DNA of 64,000 nucleotides from Amycolatopsis pretoriensis. Its GTDB lineage: Bacteria > Actinomycetota > Actinomycetes > Mycobacteriales > Pseudonocardiaceae. Within the stretch, counting starts at the first letter, position 1, and every line of letters starts with the position of its first letter. The position numbers and the translations under genes were made by a program. Below, one piece after another: positions 24,244 through 33,040 of this stretch. The notes below the pieces were generated by a model, which ran no database searches, was not told where the DNA came from, and was given only the letters and a program-made list of their open reading frames with translations. The stretch is taken from the NCBI RefSeq assembly GCF_900107925.1, contig NZ_FNUJ01000009.1, positions 186,001-250,000 of the forward strand, given 5' to 3'.

Positions 24244-24320
24244 TGGGCTGAATGGCCTAGTGGGGCGGGTTCAAGATCACGGTCTCGTGGGCGAAACCGC
24301 AGGAAATGGCGGGGTTGGCG

Positions 24321-24377
24321 ACTGGTCTGAACCAATTCACCAACTTTGGTAGGGAGTTGGGGATGGTTCGGACCAGT
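24321..24377. promoter_or_regulatory. Pair of TGGT-N4-ACCA sites
   Basis: ACTGGTCTGAACCA (24321-24334) and TGGTTCGGACCAGT (24364-24377) are complementary at 13 of 14 positions and each is itself a TGGT-N4-ACCA dyad, the shape of GntR/HutC-family (DasR-like) operators. Between them is a further stem, CCAACT/AGTTGG. They are about 180 bp upstream of protease B. Confidence 0.45.
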
Positions 24378-24447
24378 GAGCCCAGTGGTCCGGCGGATCG
24401 GGGTGGGTGCTCGGCGCGGGCGGGGATGGTTCGCGGTGGCGGGGGCG

Positions 24448-24770
24448 GGAGTTCTCGGGTGTTGGTGGGCGCGCGTGGGCTGGGGGCTTGGGTGGGATTC
24501 GCGGCGGTGCCCGGCCGGCGGGCGTGGGCTTGGGGCTTGGGTGGGGTTGGCGGGCGGCGCGTGGGTGGGCGGTCGCCGCCCGGCGCTTGGGCGCTGTTCG
24601 CGGGCGCGGGCTTGGCGCTTGGCTCTGGTTCGCCGGGGGCGCGTGGGTGGGCGCGCGCGGGCTTGCGCTTGAGTGGAGTTCGCGGCGGTGCCCGGCGGGC
24701 GCGCGCGGGCTTGGCGCTTGGGCGGAGTTCGCGGCGGTGCCCGGCGGCCGAGCGCGGGTGTTGCCTCGGC
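24448..24770. repeat. Degenerate tandem repeat, about 49-bp unit
   Basis: Units anchored on GGAGTTCGCGGCGGTGCCCG begin near 24448, 24494, 24543, 24593, 24625, 24675 and 24724; most steps are 49 or 50 bp, one is shorter. The best two units (24675 and 24724) are nearly identical over about 25 bp. It abuts the 3' end of the XRE-B gene. Confidence 0.7.
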
Positions 24771-24790
24771 GAGCCGCCCGGCCGCCCGTC

Positions 24791-26065
24791 CTACCCCTCG
24801 GTCCCCGCCGCCGAGTCCAAGCCCCGCCTATACGCCTCGATGGCCTCCGCCACATGACCACGTTGTCGGAGCACGTCACCCAACCTCAACGCCGTCGAAA
24901 CCGCCGCCCCGTGCAGTGAGGCCCGTGTCTGGATCTCCGCCGCCTCGCGCAACAACCGCGTCGCCTTCTCCAAATCCCCCTCGGCCTGGGCGATCTGCCC
25001 GCGCAACCCCGTCGCTTCCCCCAGCGCCTCCACATCGCGCGCCAGCAATGGCCACACCTCCGACACCAGCGAAGCCGCCTCCGCGGACGCCCCCTGGCGG
25101 AGCCGGACCTCGGCCAGCTCGACCGTCGCCCCCGCGACGCCCTCCTCCGACCCGATCGCCGCCAGCTGGTCGCGGGCCGCCGTCAGCTCCGCGCGTGCCT
25201 CCGCCAACCGGCCCAGGCGGCGCAGCAGGTACCCCCGCGCCCAGCGGCAACGGGCCGCGTCGCGGTCGAACCCCACCGACGCGAACAGCCGGCACGCCTC
25301 GATCAAATCCTGCTCGGCCCGCTCCGGCTGCCCGATCGCCTGCCACACCTGCGACGCCTGCCGGTGGAACCGCGCGACGAAATCCGGCCGCGTGGCCACC
25401 CGGGTCAGCCGGACACCGTCGTGGGCCGCGCGCTCGGCGCGGTGCAGCCCGCCCATCTCCATCAACGGGTGGATCAACGCGCTGAGCAGGCACAACTCGG
25501 CGTCGGGATCGAGCTCGGACGAACTCAAAGCCGATTCGACGCGGGCGATCGCCGTCCCGGCGTCGCCGCTCAGGTATCGGCAGCCCGACCAGCGGTGCAC
25601 GATCATCGCCCGCAGCCACGGCGGCGCCGCACCTTCCAGCTCCGAAGCGTGTTCCAGCTCCTTCTGCGCCCCCGAGACGTCGAACAGCTGCCACTTCACC
25701 TCGGCCCGGCAGAACCGCGCGTAGCACTCGACGTCGTCGAGGCGGTAGCCCGCGGCCTGCTGCGCGACCGTCGCGAACCGCTCCTCCGCCGCGGCGACCC
25801 GGCCCTGTTCGAGGTCGCGGTACCCCTCGTCGAGCGCCGCGCGCAGCTCCTCGGCGATGCCGGGTGGCCGGCCGAACCGCAGCTCGTCGACGGTCAGGCT
25901 GAGCCGGCGCGCCAGGTAGGCCAGCATCTCCTCCGACGGTGGCCGGCTGCCCGTCTCGACCTTCGCGAGGAAACCGCGGTCGTAGCCCGGCTCGGCCAGC
26001 TCGCGCTGGGTCCACCCCCGGTCGGTGCGCAACCGCCGGATCCGCGCGCCGAGCGGTTCGGTCAT
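24791..26065 (-). CDS. XRE-family regulator with TPR-like C-terminus (B)
   Basis: A 424-residue paralogue of regulator A. The helix-turn-helix reads IRRLRTDRGWTQRELAEPGY then LAKVETGSRPPSEEMLAYLA, followed by about ten helical repeats rich in Ala, Glu and Arg. ATG 26065 is chosen because it aligns with the start of regulator A and has GGGGAG just upstream; an ATG at 26083 is the alternative. It precedes protease B, reproducing the regulator-protease order of the A pair. No signal peptide; a cytosolic sensor-regulator is inferred. Confidence 0.86.
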   Translation of the reverse strand: MTEPLGARIRRLRTDRGWTQRELAEPGYDRGFLAKVETGSRPPSEEMLAYLARRLSLTVDELRFGRPPGIAEELRAALDEGYRDLEQGRVAAAEERFATVAQQAAGYRLDDVECYARFCRAEVKWQLFDVSGAQKELEHASELEGAAPPWLRAMIVHRWSGCRYLSGDAGTAIARVESALSSSELDPDAELCLLSALIHPLMEMGGLHRAERAAHDGVRLTRVATRPDFVARFHRQASQVWQAIGQPERAEQDLIEACRLFASVGFDRDAARCRWARGYLLRRLGRLAEARAELTAARDQLAAIGSEEGVAGATVELAEVRLRQGASAEAASLVSEVWPLLARDVEALGEATGLRGQIAQAEGDLEKATRLLREAAEIQTRASLHGAAVSTALRLGDVLRQRGHVAEAIEAYRRGLDSAAGTEG

Positions 26066-26199
26066 CTCCCCACGGTAGGTCATCGCCCCGCCGGGCCGCC
26101 GCACCGGAGACCACGGCCGGTCCGGTCGGGCACCACGCGTGTCCGCATGAACCGAAACGGACATATTGACGCCCCGGCCGCCGTCAGGCTAGCGTTAAA

Positions 26200-26214
26200 T
26201 AGGAAACTTTCCTA
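26200..26214. promoter_or_regulatory. AGGAAA-N-TTTCCT dyad upstream of the GH9 gene
   Basis: TAGGAAACTTTCCTA is a 7-1-7 inverted repeat in an A/T-rich stretch ending 18 bp before the GH9 start. Similar sites occur ahead of secreted glycoside hydrolase genes in actinomycetes (from memory), where sugar-responsive repressors bind. Confidence 0.5.
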
Positions 26215-26232
26215 ACAAAGCGGAGGCCGATC

Positions 26233-28065
26233 ATGCGCCTGCTTCCCCTCGCGACGGCGGCCGCGCTTGCCGTGCCCCTCGCCGCCGCCCCGGCCGAAGC
26301 CGCGACCCCGGCGCAGGTGCGCGTCGACCAAGTCGGCTACGCGCTGGGCGAGGCGAAGCACGCGTACCTGCTCGGCGGCGCGCCCGGGAAGTTCAGCGTT
26401 GTCGACGAGCGCGGCCGCACCGTCCGGGAGGGCCGCACCGGCGCGAGCCTCGGCGCCTGGAACACCCGCTACCCGGCCGTGTTCGACCTCGACCTGTCCA
26501 CTCTGGACCGACCGGGCACCTACCGCGTGAAGGCCGCGGGAGCGACGTCGCCGCCGTTCCGGATCGACACCGCGAGCCGCCTGTTCCGCCCGCTCGTGCG
26601 CGCCACGACCGAGTTCTTCCAGGCCCAGCGCGACGGCCACGACGTCGTCCCCGGCCGGCTCGACCGCAAGCCATCGCACCTCGCCGACAAGCAGGCGACC
26701 GTCTACGCGGAACCGAAGTTCCAGGGCGAGGGCGGCGACGAAATCGTCGAACCGCTGAAGCCTCAAGGCGGCCCGGTCGACGTCGAAGGCGGCTGGGTCG
26801 ACGCGGGCGACTTCGTCAAGTTCACCTCCAACACCGCGTATTCGCTGGCCGAACTCGGTTTCGTGCTGCGTGACGACCCCGATCCGGTGCTGGCGAAGGA
26901 AGTCCGGTTCGGCCTCGACTGGCTCGACAAGATGTGGGACGGCAAGACCAGGACCCTCTACGCCCAGGTCGGCATCGGCACCGGCAGCGAGGAGTTCGGC
27001 TTCCTCGGCGACCACGACGTCTGGCGCGAGCCGCAGGACGACGACGCGTTGGACGTCAAGCCCGGCGACCCCGCGTACTTCGTCAAGTACCGCCCGGTGT
27101 TCCCGGCCGCCCCGGCGGGCGCACCGCTGTCCCCGAACCTCGCCGGTCGCGTCGCGGCCGCCTTCGCGCTGGGCGCGCAAACCCAGGCCCACCGCGACCC
27201 GCGCCTGGCCCGGCACTACCTGGCCGAAGCCGCCGCGGTGTTCGCGCAGGCCAAGACGACGGGCGTCGGCGAGCTCGTCAGCGCGTTCCCGCACGCCTAC
27301 TACCCGGAGTCGTCCTGGGAGGACGACCTGGAGCTCGGCGCGACGCAGCTCGCGCTGGCCGCCCGCAAGCTGAACGACCCCCGCGCGAACGGCTGGGTCC
27401 GCGACGCGGCGAAGTGGGCGAAGGCCTACATCGGCAGCGACGACACGAGCACGTTGAACCTCTACGACACCAGCGCGCTCGCCCACGCCGACCTCGCCGG
27501 GCTCCTGCGCGCCGGCGTCCCCGGCGCCGCGCTCGGCGTCCGGGACCTGGCCGCGGACCTGCGCCGGCAGCTGGACGCCGGGGTCGAGCAGGCGAAGAAG
27601 AGTCCATTCCGGACCGCGGTCGACATCACCGACTTCGACGCCGCCAGCAAGAGCTTCGGCTTCGCGGCCACGGCGCGGCTCTACCAGCGCGTCACCGGCG
27701 ACACCCGGTACGCGGCCTTCGGCGCGCAACAGCGTGACTTCACGCTCGGCGCGAACGCCTGGGGCGTGTCGCTCGTGGTCGGTGTCGGCTCGACGTTCCC
27801 GCAGTGCCCGCACCACCAGGCCGCGAACCTCGCCGGCCCTTCCAAAGTGCTGTACGGCGCCGTCGTGAACGGCCCGAACGGCGCGGACAACTTCGCCGAT
27901 CTGCCGTTCCCGGCGGGCGCGAAGGAATGCACCCGTCCGTATGAATCCTTCGACGGCCAGGGAAGTCGCTACGCCGACGACCTCAGTTCATGGCCCAGCA
28001 ACGAGCCCGCCATCGACTTCACCTCCACGGCGCTGCTCGCTTTTTCGCTGGCGGCGAGGCCGTAG
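26233..28065 (+). CDS. Secreted GH9 glycoside hydrolase (endoglucanase-type)
   Basis: A 610-residue secreted enzyme. Signal peptide (1-23), an N-terminal CelD-type Ig-like domain (about 28-115, starting VRVDQVGYALGE), then the alpha/alpha-barrel with GGWVDAGDFVKF (catalytic base Asp pair, near residue 190), GANAWGVSLVVG with CPHH, and a C-terminal NEPAIDFTSTALLAFS that holds the catalytic-type Glu. Likely a beta-glucanase or exo-glucosaminidase-like enzyme; the specificity cannot be read. GGAGG lies 6-7 bases before ATG 26233. An operator-like dyad lies just upstream. Confidence 0.92.
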   Translation: MRLLPLATAAALAVPLAAAPAEAATPAQVRVDQVGYALGEAKHAYLLGGAPGKFSVVDERGRTVREGRTGASLGAWNTRYPAVFDLDLSTLDRPGTYRVKAAGATSPPFRIDTASRLFRPLVRATTEFFQAQRDGHDVVPGRLDRKPSHLADKQATVYAEPKFQGEGGDEIVEPLKPQGGPVDVEGGWVDAGDFVKFTSNTAYSLAELGFVLRDDPDPVLAKEVRFGLDWLDKMWDGKTRTLYAQVGIGTGSEEFGFLGDHDVWREPQDDDALDVKPGDPAYFVKYRPVFPAAPAGAPLSPNLAGRVAAAFALGAQTQAHRDPRLARHYLAEAAAVFAQAKTTGVGELVSAFPHAYYPESSWEDDLELGATQLALAARKLNDPRANGWVRDAAKWAKAYIGSDDTSTLNLYDTSALAHADLAGLLRAGVPGAALGVRDLAADLRRQLDAGVEQAKKSPFRTAVDITDFDAASKSFGFAATARLYQRVTGDTRYAAFGAQQRDFTLGANAWGVSLVVGVGSTFPQCPHHQAANLAGPSKVLYGAVVNGPNGADNFADLPFPAGAKECTRPYESFDGQGSRYADDLSSWPSNEPAIDFTSTALLAFSLAARP

Positions 28066-28068
28066 CAT
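28063..28068 (+). promoter_or_regulatory. Leaderless -10 embedded in upstream stop codon
   Basis: TAGCAT begins with the TAG stop of the GH9 gene and lies 6 nt before the GTG start of the LOG-family gene at 28075. Confidence 0.45.
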
Positions 28069-28074
28069 GGGGAA

Positions 28075-28860
28075 GTGAGCGAACAGTCTGAATGGCCGGA
28101 CGGCCAGTACCCCGAACGCCCGGTGGAGCGGCACAAGGGCCCGGTCGTGCTGCGCCGCGACCGCCGCGACCAGGGCAGCACCACCGACCAGCGGCTCCTG
28201 GACGCGCGCGGCCCGAGCGACTGGGTGCACACCGACCCGTGGCGCGTCCTGCGGATCCAGGCCGAGTTCGTCGAGGGCTTCGGCGCGCTCGCCGAGGTCC
28301 CGCGCGCGGTCACCGTGTTCGGCTCGGCGCGCACCAAGCGCGACAACCCCGAGTACGAGCTCGGCCGCAAGATCGGCGGCGCGCTGGCCAACGCCGGCTT
28401 CGCCGTGATGACCGGCGGCGGCCCGGGCGCGATGGAGGCGGTCAACCGCGGTGCGGCCGAGGCCGGCGGCTTCTCCGTCGGGCTCGGCATCGAGCTGCCG
28501 TTCGAGCAGGGCCTGAACCCGTGGGTCGACCTCGGCGTCAACTTCCGGTACTTCTTCGCCCGGAAGACGATGTTCATCAAGTATTCGCAGGCCTTCATCT
28601 GCCTGCCCGGCGGCTTCGGCACGCTCGACGAGCTGTTCGAGGCGCTGACGCTGGTGCAGACCAAGAAGGTCACGAAGTTCCCGGTGGTGCTGTTCGGCAG
28701 CGCCTACTGGGGCGGGCTGTACGAGTGGATCAAGAACTCGGTCATGGCCGAGGGCAAGATCAGCCCGCACGACCTCGACCTGCTGCACGTCACCGACGAC
28801 ATCGACGACGCCGTCCGCGTGGTCCAGGAGTCCTACCAGGCCTGGGAGGACACCCACTGA
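28075..28860 (+). CDS. LOG-family (TIGR00730) nucleotide phosphoribohydrolase, long form
   Basis: A 261-residue Rossmann-fold protein. The family signature PGGFGTLDE is at residues 178-186 and an FGSARTKR/TGGGPGAMEA nucleotide-binding region lies at 82-122. LOG proteins split cytokinin riboside monophosphates or similar nucleoside monophosphates into base and ribose 5-phosphate; many bacterial members act as pyrimidine/purine-5'-nucleotide nucleosidases. The 70-residue N-terminal extension is polar. It overlaps the next LOG gene by one base, so the two paralogues form an operon. Confidence 0.88.
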   Translation: MSEQSEWPDGQYPERPVERHKGPVVLRRDRRDQGSTTDQRLLDARGPSDWVHTDPWRVLRIQAEFVEGFGALAEVPRAVTVFGSARTKRDNPEYELGRKIGGALANAGFAVMTGGGPGAMEAVNRGAAEAGGFSVGLGIELPFEQGLNPWVDLGVNFRYFFARKTMFIKYSQAFICLPGGFGTLDELFEALTLVQTKKVTKFPVVLFGSAYWGGLYEWIKNSVMAEGKISPHDLDLLHVTDDIDDAVRVVQESYQAWEDTH

Positions 28861-29444
28861 TGACCCGGATCTGCGTGTTCTGCGGTTCGTCGATGGGGTT
28901 CTCCCCGCGCTACGCCGAGCAGGCGGCGGCACTGGGCAAGCTCCTGGCGCAACGCGGCATCGGCCTGGTGTACGGCGGCGCGAGCGTCGGCACGATGGGC
29001 GTGGTCGCGGACGCGGCGCTGGCGGCGGGCGGCGAGGTGGTCGGCGTGATCCCGGAGGCGCTTTCTTCGGTGGAGATCTCGCACGCGGGGCTGTCCGAAC
29101 TGCACGTCGTCCGCGACATGCACGAGCGCAAGGCCAAGATGGCCGGGCTGTCCGACGGTTTCCTGGCCCTGCCGGGCGGCGCGGGCACCCTGGAAGAGCT
29201 GTTCGAGGTCTGGACGTGGGCCCAGCTGGGCCTGCACGGCAAGCCGATCGGCCTGGTCGACGTCGACGGCTACTACGGGCCGCTGCTCGCGTTCGCCGAC
29301 CACATGGTGGCGGAGGGGTTCGTCAAGGCGGACTACCGGCAGCTGCTGATGGCGGACGCGGACCCGGCGGTGCTGCTGGACCGGTTCGAGACGTATGAAC
29401 CGCCGGCCCCGCCCAAGTGGGCGACGGAGCCGCCGGGGATCTGA
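28860..29444 (+). CDS. LOG-family (TIGR00730) nucleotide phosphoribohydrolase, short form
   Basis: A 194-residue protein with the complete LOG signature: PGGAGTLEE at 105-113, MHERKAKM at 87-94 (catalytic Arg/Glu region) and an N-terminal ICVFCGSSMG. ATG 28860 shares one base with the preceding TGA and has GGAGGA 9 bases upstream. Length and motifs match the canonical cytokinin-activating type (the mycobacterial Rv1205 kind). Cytosolic enzyme; a hairpin terminator follows. Confidence 0.92.
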   Translation: MTRICVFCGSSMGFSPRYAEQAAALGKLLAQRGIGLVYGGASVGTMGVVADAALAAGGEVVGVIPEALSSVEISHAGLSELHVVRDMHERKAKMAGLSDGFLALPGGAGTLEELFEVWTWAQLGLHGKPIGLVDVDGYYGPLLAFADHMVAEGFVKADYRQLLMADADPAVLLDRFETYEPPAPPKWATEPPGI

Positions 29445-29462
29445 CGTCGGTGGCGTCCGGCT

Positions 29463-29494
29463 CCGGTCCCGAGCCACGGTGGGCTCGGGACCGG
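29463..29494. terminator. Bidirectional hairpin between LOG and helicase genes
   Basis: CCGGTCCCGAGCC (29463-29475) pairs perfectly with GGCTCGGGACCGG (29482-29494) over a 6-base loop, between two convergent genes. No T-tract. Confidence 0.75.
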
Positions 29495-29507
29495 CGGCCT
29501 CGGTGCT

Positions 29508-32500
29508 TCACGTATCGGGCAGGGTCCGGGGGAGGGTGGCACGGAGGACGTCGAAGTACTGTTCACGGCCCCAGTCGGCTCGGTTGCCGATGACGATCAG
29601 CCTGCGCTTCGCGCGAGAGACGGCAACGTTGAGCAGGTTGGGCTTTTCCGCCGCCCAGGAGCGGGCTCGCTGCTTGCCCGGCCCGCCACCCAGGACGAGG
29701 ATCACCACATCGGCTTCCTTCCCTTGAACGGTGTGTACGGTCCCGATGTGCTCCGTGGCGAAGTCCCACCCGAGCTGCGACCCGACGACCCGCTGGCTGC
29801 CCTGGATCACCTTCCGGAAGGGGCTGATGATTCGGATGTCCCTCAACGGGACGCCGTCGGCGATCAGGTCGTGCAGCAGACGTACCAAGACGCGGCCTTC
29901 CTCGGGGATCCACTTGTCCTCCGACTCACCGGACGCGACGTCGATCCACTGGTTCGAACCGGGGTACGGACCGCGGTCACCCGTCCCGTAGACCATCACC
30001 GTGCCGCCGTAGGCGATCCGGTTGGAGATCTCGAACATGGGCCGGTCGCACCTGCGATGCACCCGCAACGGTGAACCCACCCACAGCGGCGGGCTGTCGT
30101 CGTCCTGCGGAAGCGCGGTGCCGAAGCGGGCCAGCCGGTCGGCGATCTGCTGGGCCGAGGCTCGTCCGGGTGCCCACCTCCGGTCCACGCGAAGATGCCG
30201 GCCCAAGGCGTCCTGCGTTGTCTGGGGCAAGGAGACGATGGGCTCGAGTTGCCGCGGGTCACCGACGATCAGGGCACGCCGAGCACGCCACATCCCGCCA
30301 ACCACCTGCTGTGGAGCCGCCTGCCCGGCTTCGTCGACGAACAACCAGCCGAACGTGTCGGCCTTGAACTGCCCGAACAAGCGGGGGAGCGACGCGAACG
30401 TCGTCGAGATGATCGGGACTACGAGGAACAGCGACTGCCACGCGGCCAGGAGCTCGTCCGTCGCGATCGTCAGGCGCTCGCGGAGAGCGGTCATGACGGT
30501 GTTCAGGTTGTCTTTCAGTCGAGCCTCGGAACCGAGCACGAACGCCTTGTGCAGGCGGAGGGCTTCGAGGAAGACGTCGTTCCTCGCGCGGGTGAACTCG
30601 GGGTCGGCCCACGGCGTCCACAGCTGGAAGTCGTCCGGGTCGCGGAAGCTCTCGGCCACCGGAAGCACGTCCGGCCACCGTGCGCGAGCCGAGTCGACGA
30701 TCTGCGTCGTGGCCGTCACCTTCCGGCGCTCTTCGCGCCGTCGCTGGTCGTAGTGCCGGCACTGCTCAGCCAGCCGATTCAGCTCGGCGTGGAGGTTGTC
30801 CTGGTGGAACTGGCTTTCTCGGAGCTCTCGGCGGGCGAACTCACGGGTCTGGGCGAGCCCGTCGTCGCGTTGGCGCCACTCGTTGAGCCGGCGGAACAAG
30901 CTGAACACCTGTTCCCAGAATCCCGGTTTGCGTCGCAGGTGTAGCTCGTATTCCCGATCGGCCTCGGCGAAGGCGCGTCGAGCTCGGTGCAGCCGCGCCG
31001 AGACCGCGGGCACGTACTGGTGGGTCCGGCGCCAGTGGCCCTGCGCTTCCGAGAGGTTCTTCTCGACTCTTTCGAGATCGGCTCGCTCGAGCGCCAGACG
31101 AGTTATCGCTTCGGCGATGAGCTGGCGTTCGTCGGCGAGCTTCCGGACCTTCTCCAAAGCTGTCTTGAACCGAGCTACCGAACGTGCCCAGTCGGCAGCG
31201 TCGAGTGGTTCTCGCGCGGCGTCGTCCAGGAGCGCGCGCATTCCCTTGATCTGCTCCGGTTCGGCTTGGTCCTGCTGGTCGGTGTTCGACGACGGCCGGC
31301 TGTCGCCCCACCAGAAGCTCTTGACGAAGGCCGCGCAGTGGGACTTCCTCCCGAGTTTCGCCGCCACGAGGCCCCACGCCTCGGCGCCGAGCACGTGGGT
31401 GGCCAGTTCGGTGAAGTAGTCGGTGGCCAGAGCGGCTTCTTCCCCACCGCGTACCGCGCCGATGCCGGGGATCTCGGCCGTGACGTTCTCCGCGGCGTCG
31501 TTACCCGTCGTCGCCAGCAGGATCTCGAAACCGGTGAGGTCGGCGCGTGGCGCACGGACGGTCGCGGTGTAGCGGTCGGAAAGAACGACCCTGCGTGGCG
31601 GCCCGGAGAAGCCGTCGACGGGGTGGTGCAGCGTGGACAACGCTTCGGCGCGCTGGACCACGATCGCGGCGAGCACGTCGCGCAGGAGAGTCGTCTTGCC
31701 GGTACCTGGAGGGCCGTTGACCGCGAAGACACCGCCATCCGGGCCGAGGTCGCCGATGACCCGGTCGACGGCGAACTGCTGGCTCACCACCAGCGACCGC
31801 TTCGGGTCTTGCGGCCACCTTCCCGGCGGGATCCGTGCGGGCTCGACACTCCGGACGACCGCCGCGGTGTCCGATCGGACGTCGATCCGGTCGCCGGCCG
31901 GGATCGTTCGGTCGGCTCGGAGGTACTCGGCGAGTGCGGTTCCGGTTTTCTCACTCGCGACCGCGTCGGCGACGCGTGCCAGGTCGTCCATGAGGTAACT
32001 GTTCAAGAAGTTCTGCTCGACGGGCTCGGCTGCGTCGCGAGCTCGGACGACCGAAATCTTGACGCGGATCCCGCCAGTTCCGAGCAGGTCCTTGATGCCC
32101 AGTTCGGTCCCAGCTTCCCGGCGAACCAATGCAACGCGCGCGAGGTGATGACGAATCGGGGCGCACTCGATTCGGCTGCTTCCTCGTACTCGTCCTTTTC
32201 CGGGGCCTCGGACGCGTCCTGCTTCTTGGGGGTGAGCAGTGCTTCCGCGAACTTCCCGGCGACCGCTCCGGCGACGCCACCCACGATCGGACCGGCCACG
32301 GCTCCGACCGTCGCCGCCGCCGCGGTGGTGACGGCTGCTCCGGCGGATTTGGCTCCCTCGGTGCCCGCTTCGATCGCGGCGGCCTTGGCCTTGGCCGCGA
32401 TCGCGTGCCCAGCCGCACGGGCGACCCCTGCGGCTCGTGACTTCAGCGTCGTGGAGGCGGTCAACGCGTTCAGGGCGGTCGCGAAGTCCCGCTCCTCCTG

Positions 32501-32950
32501 CTGGAAGCCTTCCAGCCATTCCGGCGTCTCCGGATTCACCTTCGCCGTTCGCCCGATCGCCCAGGCGCAGGCCGACAGTGTTCCGGAGTTCTCGATCAGC
32601 GCGCCTCGCGCGTCGAGAGTGAAGGCGAACGAGGCGGCTTCACCCCGGAGGGGCTGATCGACGTACCTACCGTCGTCGCCGAAGTGCCGCTTCAGAACCG
32701 ATTGCACCCCGGCGAGGTCGAACAAGCCACCGTAGACGGTGTACTGCCTGGTAAACCCCGGGCTCAGCGGTTTCTTGCTGATCGGATGCTGTTGGTCCCA
32801 GGGGCACACCGCACCCGGCGGGAGGTCGAGAACCCACTCACGGGTATTCCGCGCACCCAACGCGGTCGGCTTGGGCGCTTTTTGCGGGCTGAGTATTTCT
32901 ATCGACCGCCAGAAACGCAGTATCCGGCTGGCTTGGTTTTCGTCCCTCAT
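29508..32950 (-). pseudogene. SF1 (Upf1/Dna2-like) helicase gene split by a single frame change
   Basis: Two overlapping frames encode one protein. The first (32950 down to about 32110) starts MRDENQASRILRFWRS and includes an Ala/Gly-rich region; the second (from about 32110 to 29508) holds Walker A GPPGTGKTTLLRDV, Walker B FVDEAGQAAPQQ, GDPRQLEPIV and C-terminal helicase motifs TVHTVQGKEADVV and VAVSRAKRRLIVIG. The join is near a GGG run at 32109-32111; one extra G there would give an uninterrupted chain of about 1147 residues. It may be a true frameshift mutation, a sequencing indel or a programmed shift. Long coiled region between Walker A and B. Confidence 0.75.
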
Positions 32951-33040
32951 GGTCCCCCTGTCGCACCCTCCCTGGCGCCAGGAAGAGTACTAGGGTTACC
33001 GAGGGTTCAATATCAAGTTGCCGAGCGTGCTTGATTTGGA

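Larger units (their letters stand above)
24143..24790. other. 648-bp non-coding gap ahead of protease B
   Basis: No gene seen. From right to left it holds a GC-rich degenerate tandem repeat (24448-24770), a pair of TGGT-N4-ACCA operator-like sites (24321-24377), and the protease B promoter (24203-24243). Open frames through the tandem repeat are products of its composition and are repetitive Arg/Pro/Gly strings. Confidence 0.6.

Noticed and set aside
24337..24879. Long Arg/Pro/Ala-rich open frames in the gap before protease B
   Set aside because: They follow the 49-bp tandem repeat in all frames, have no recognisable domain and lack initiation signals.
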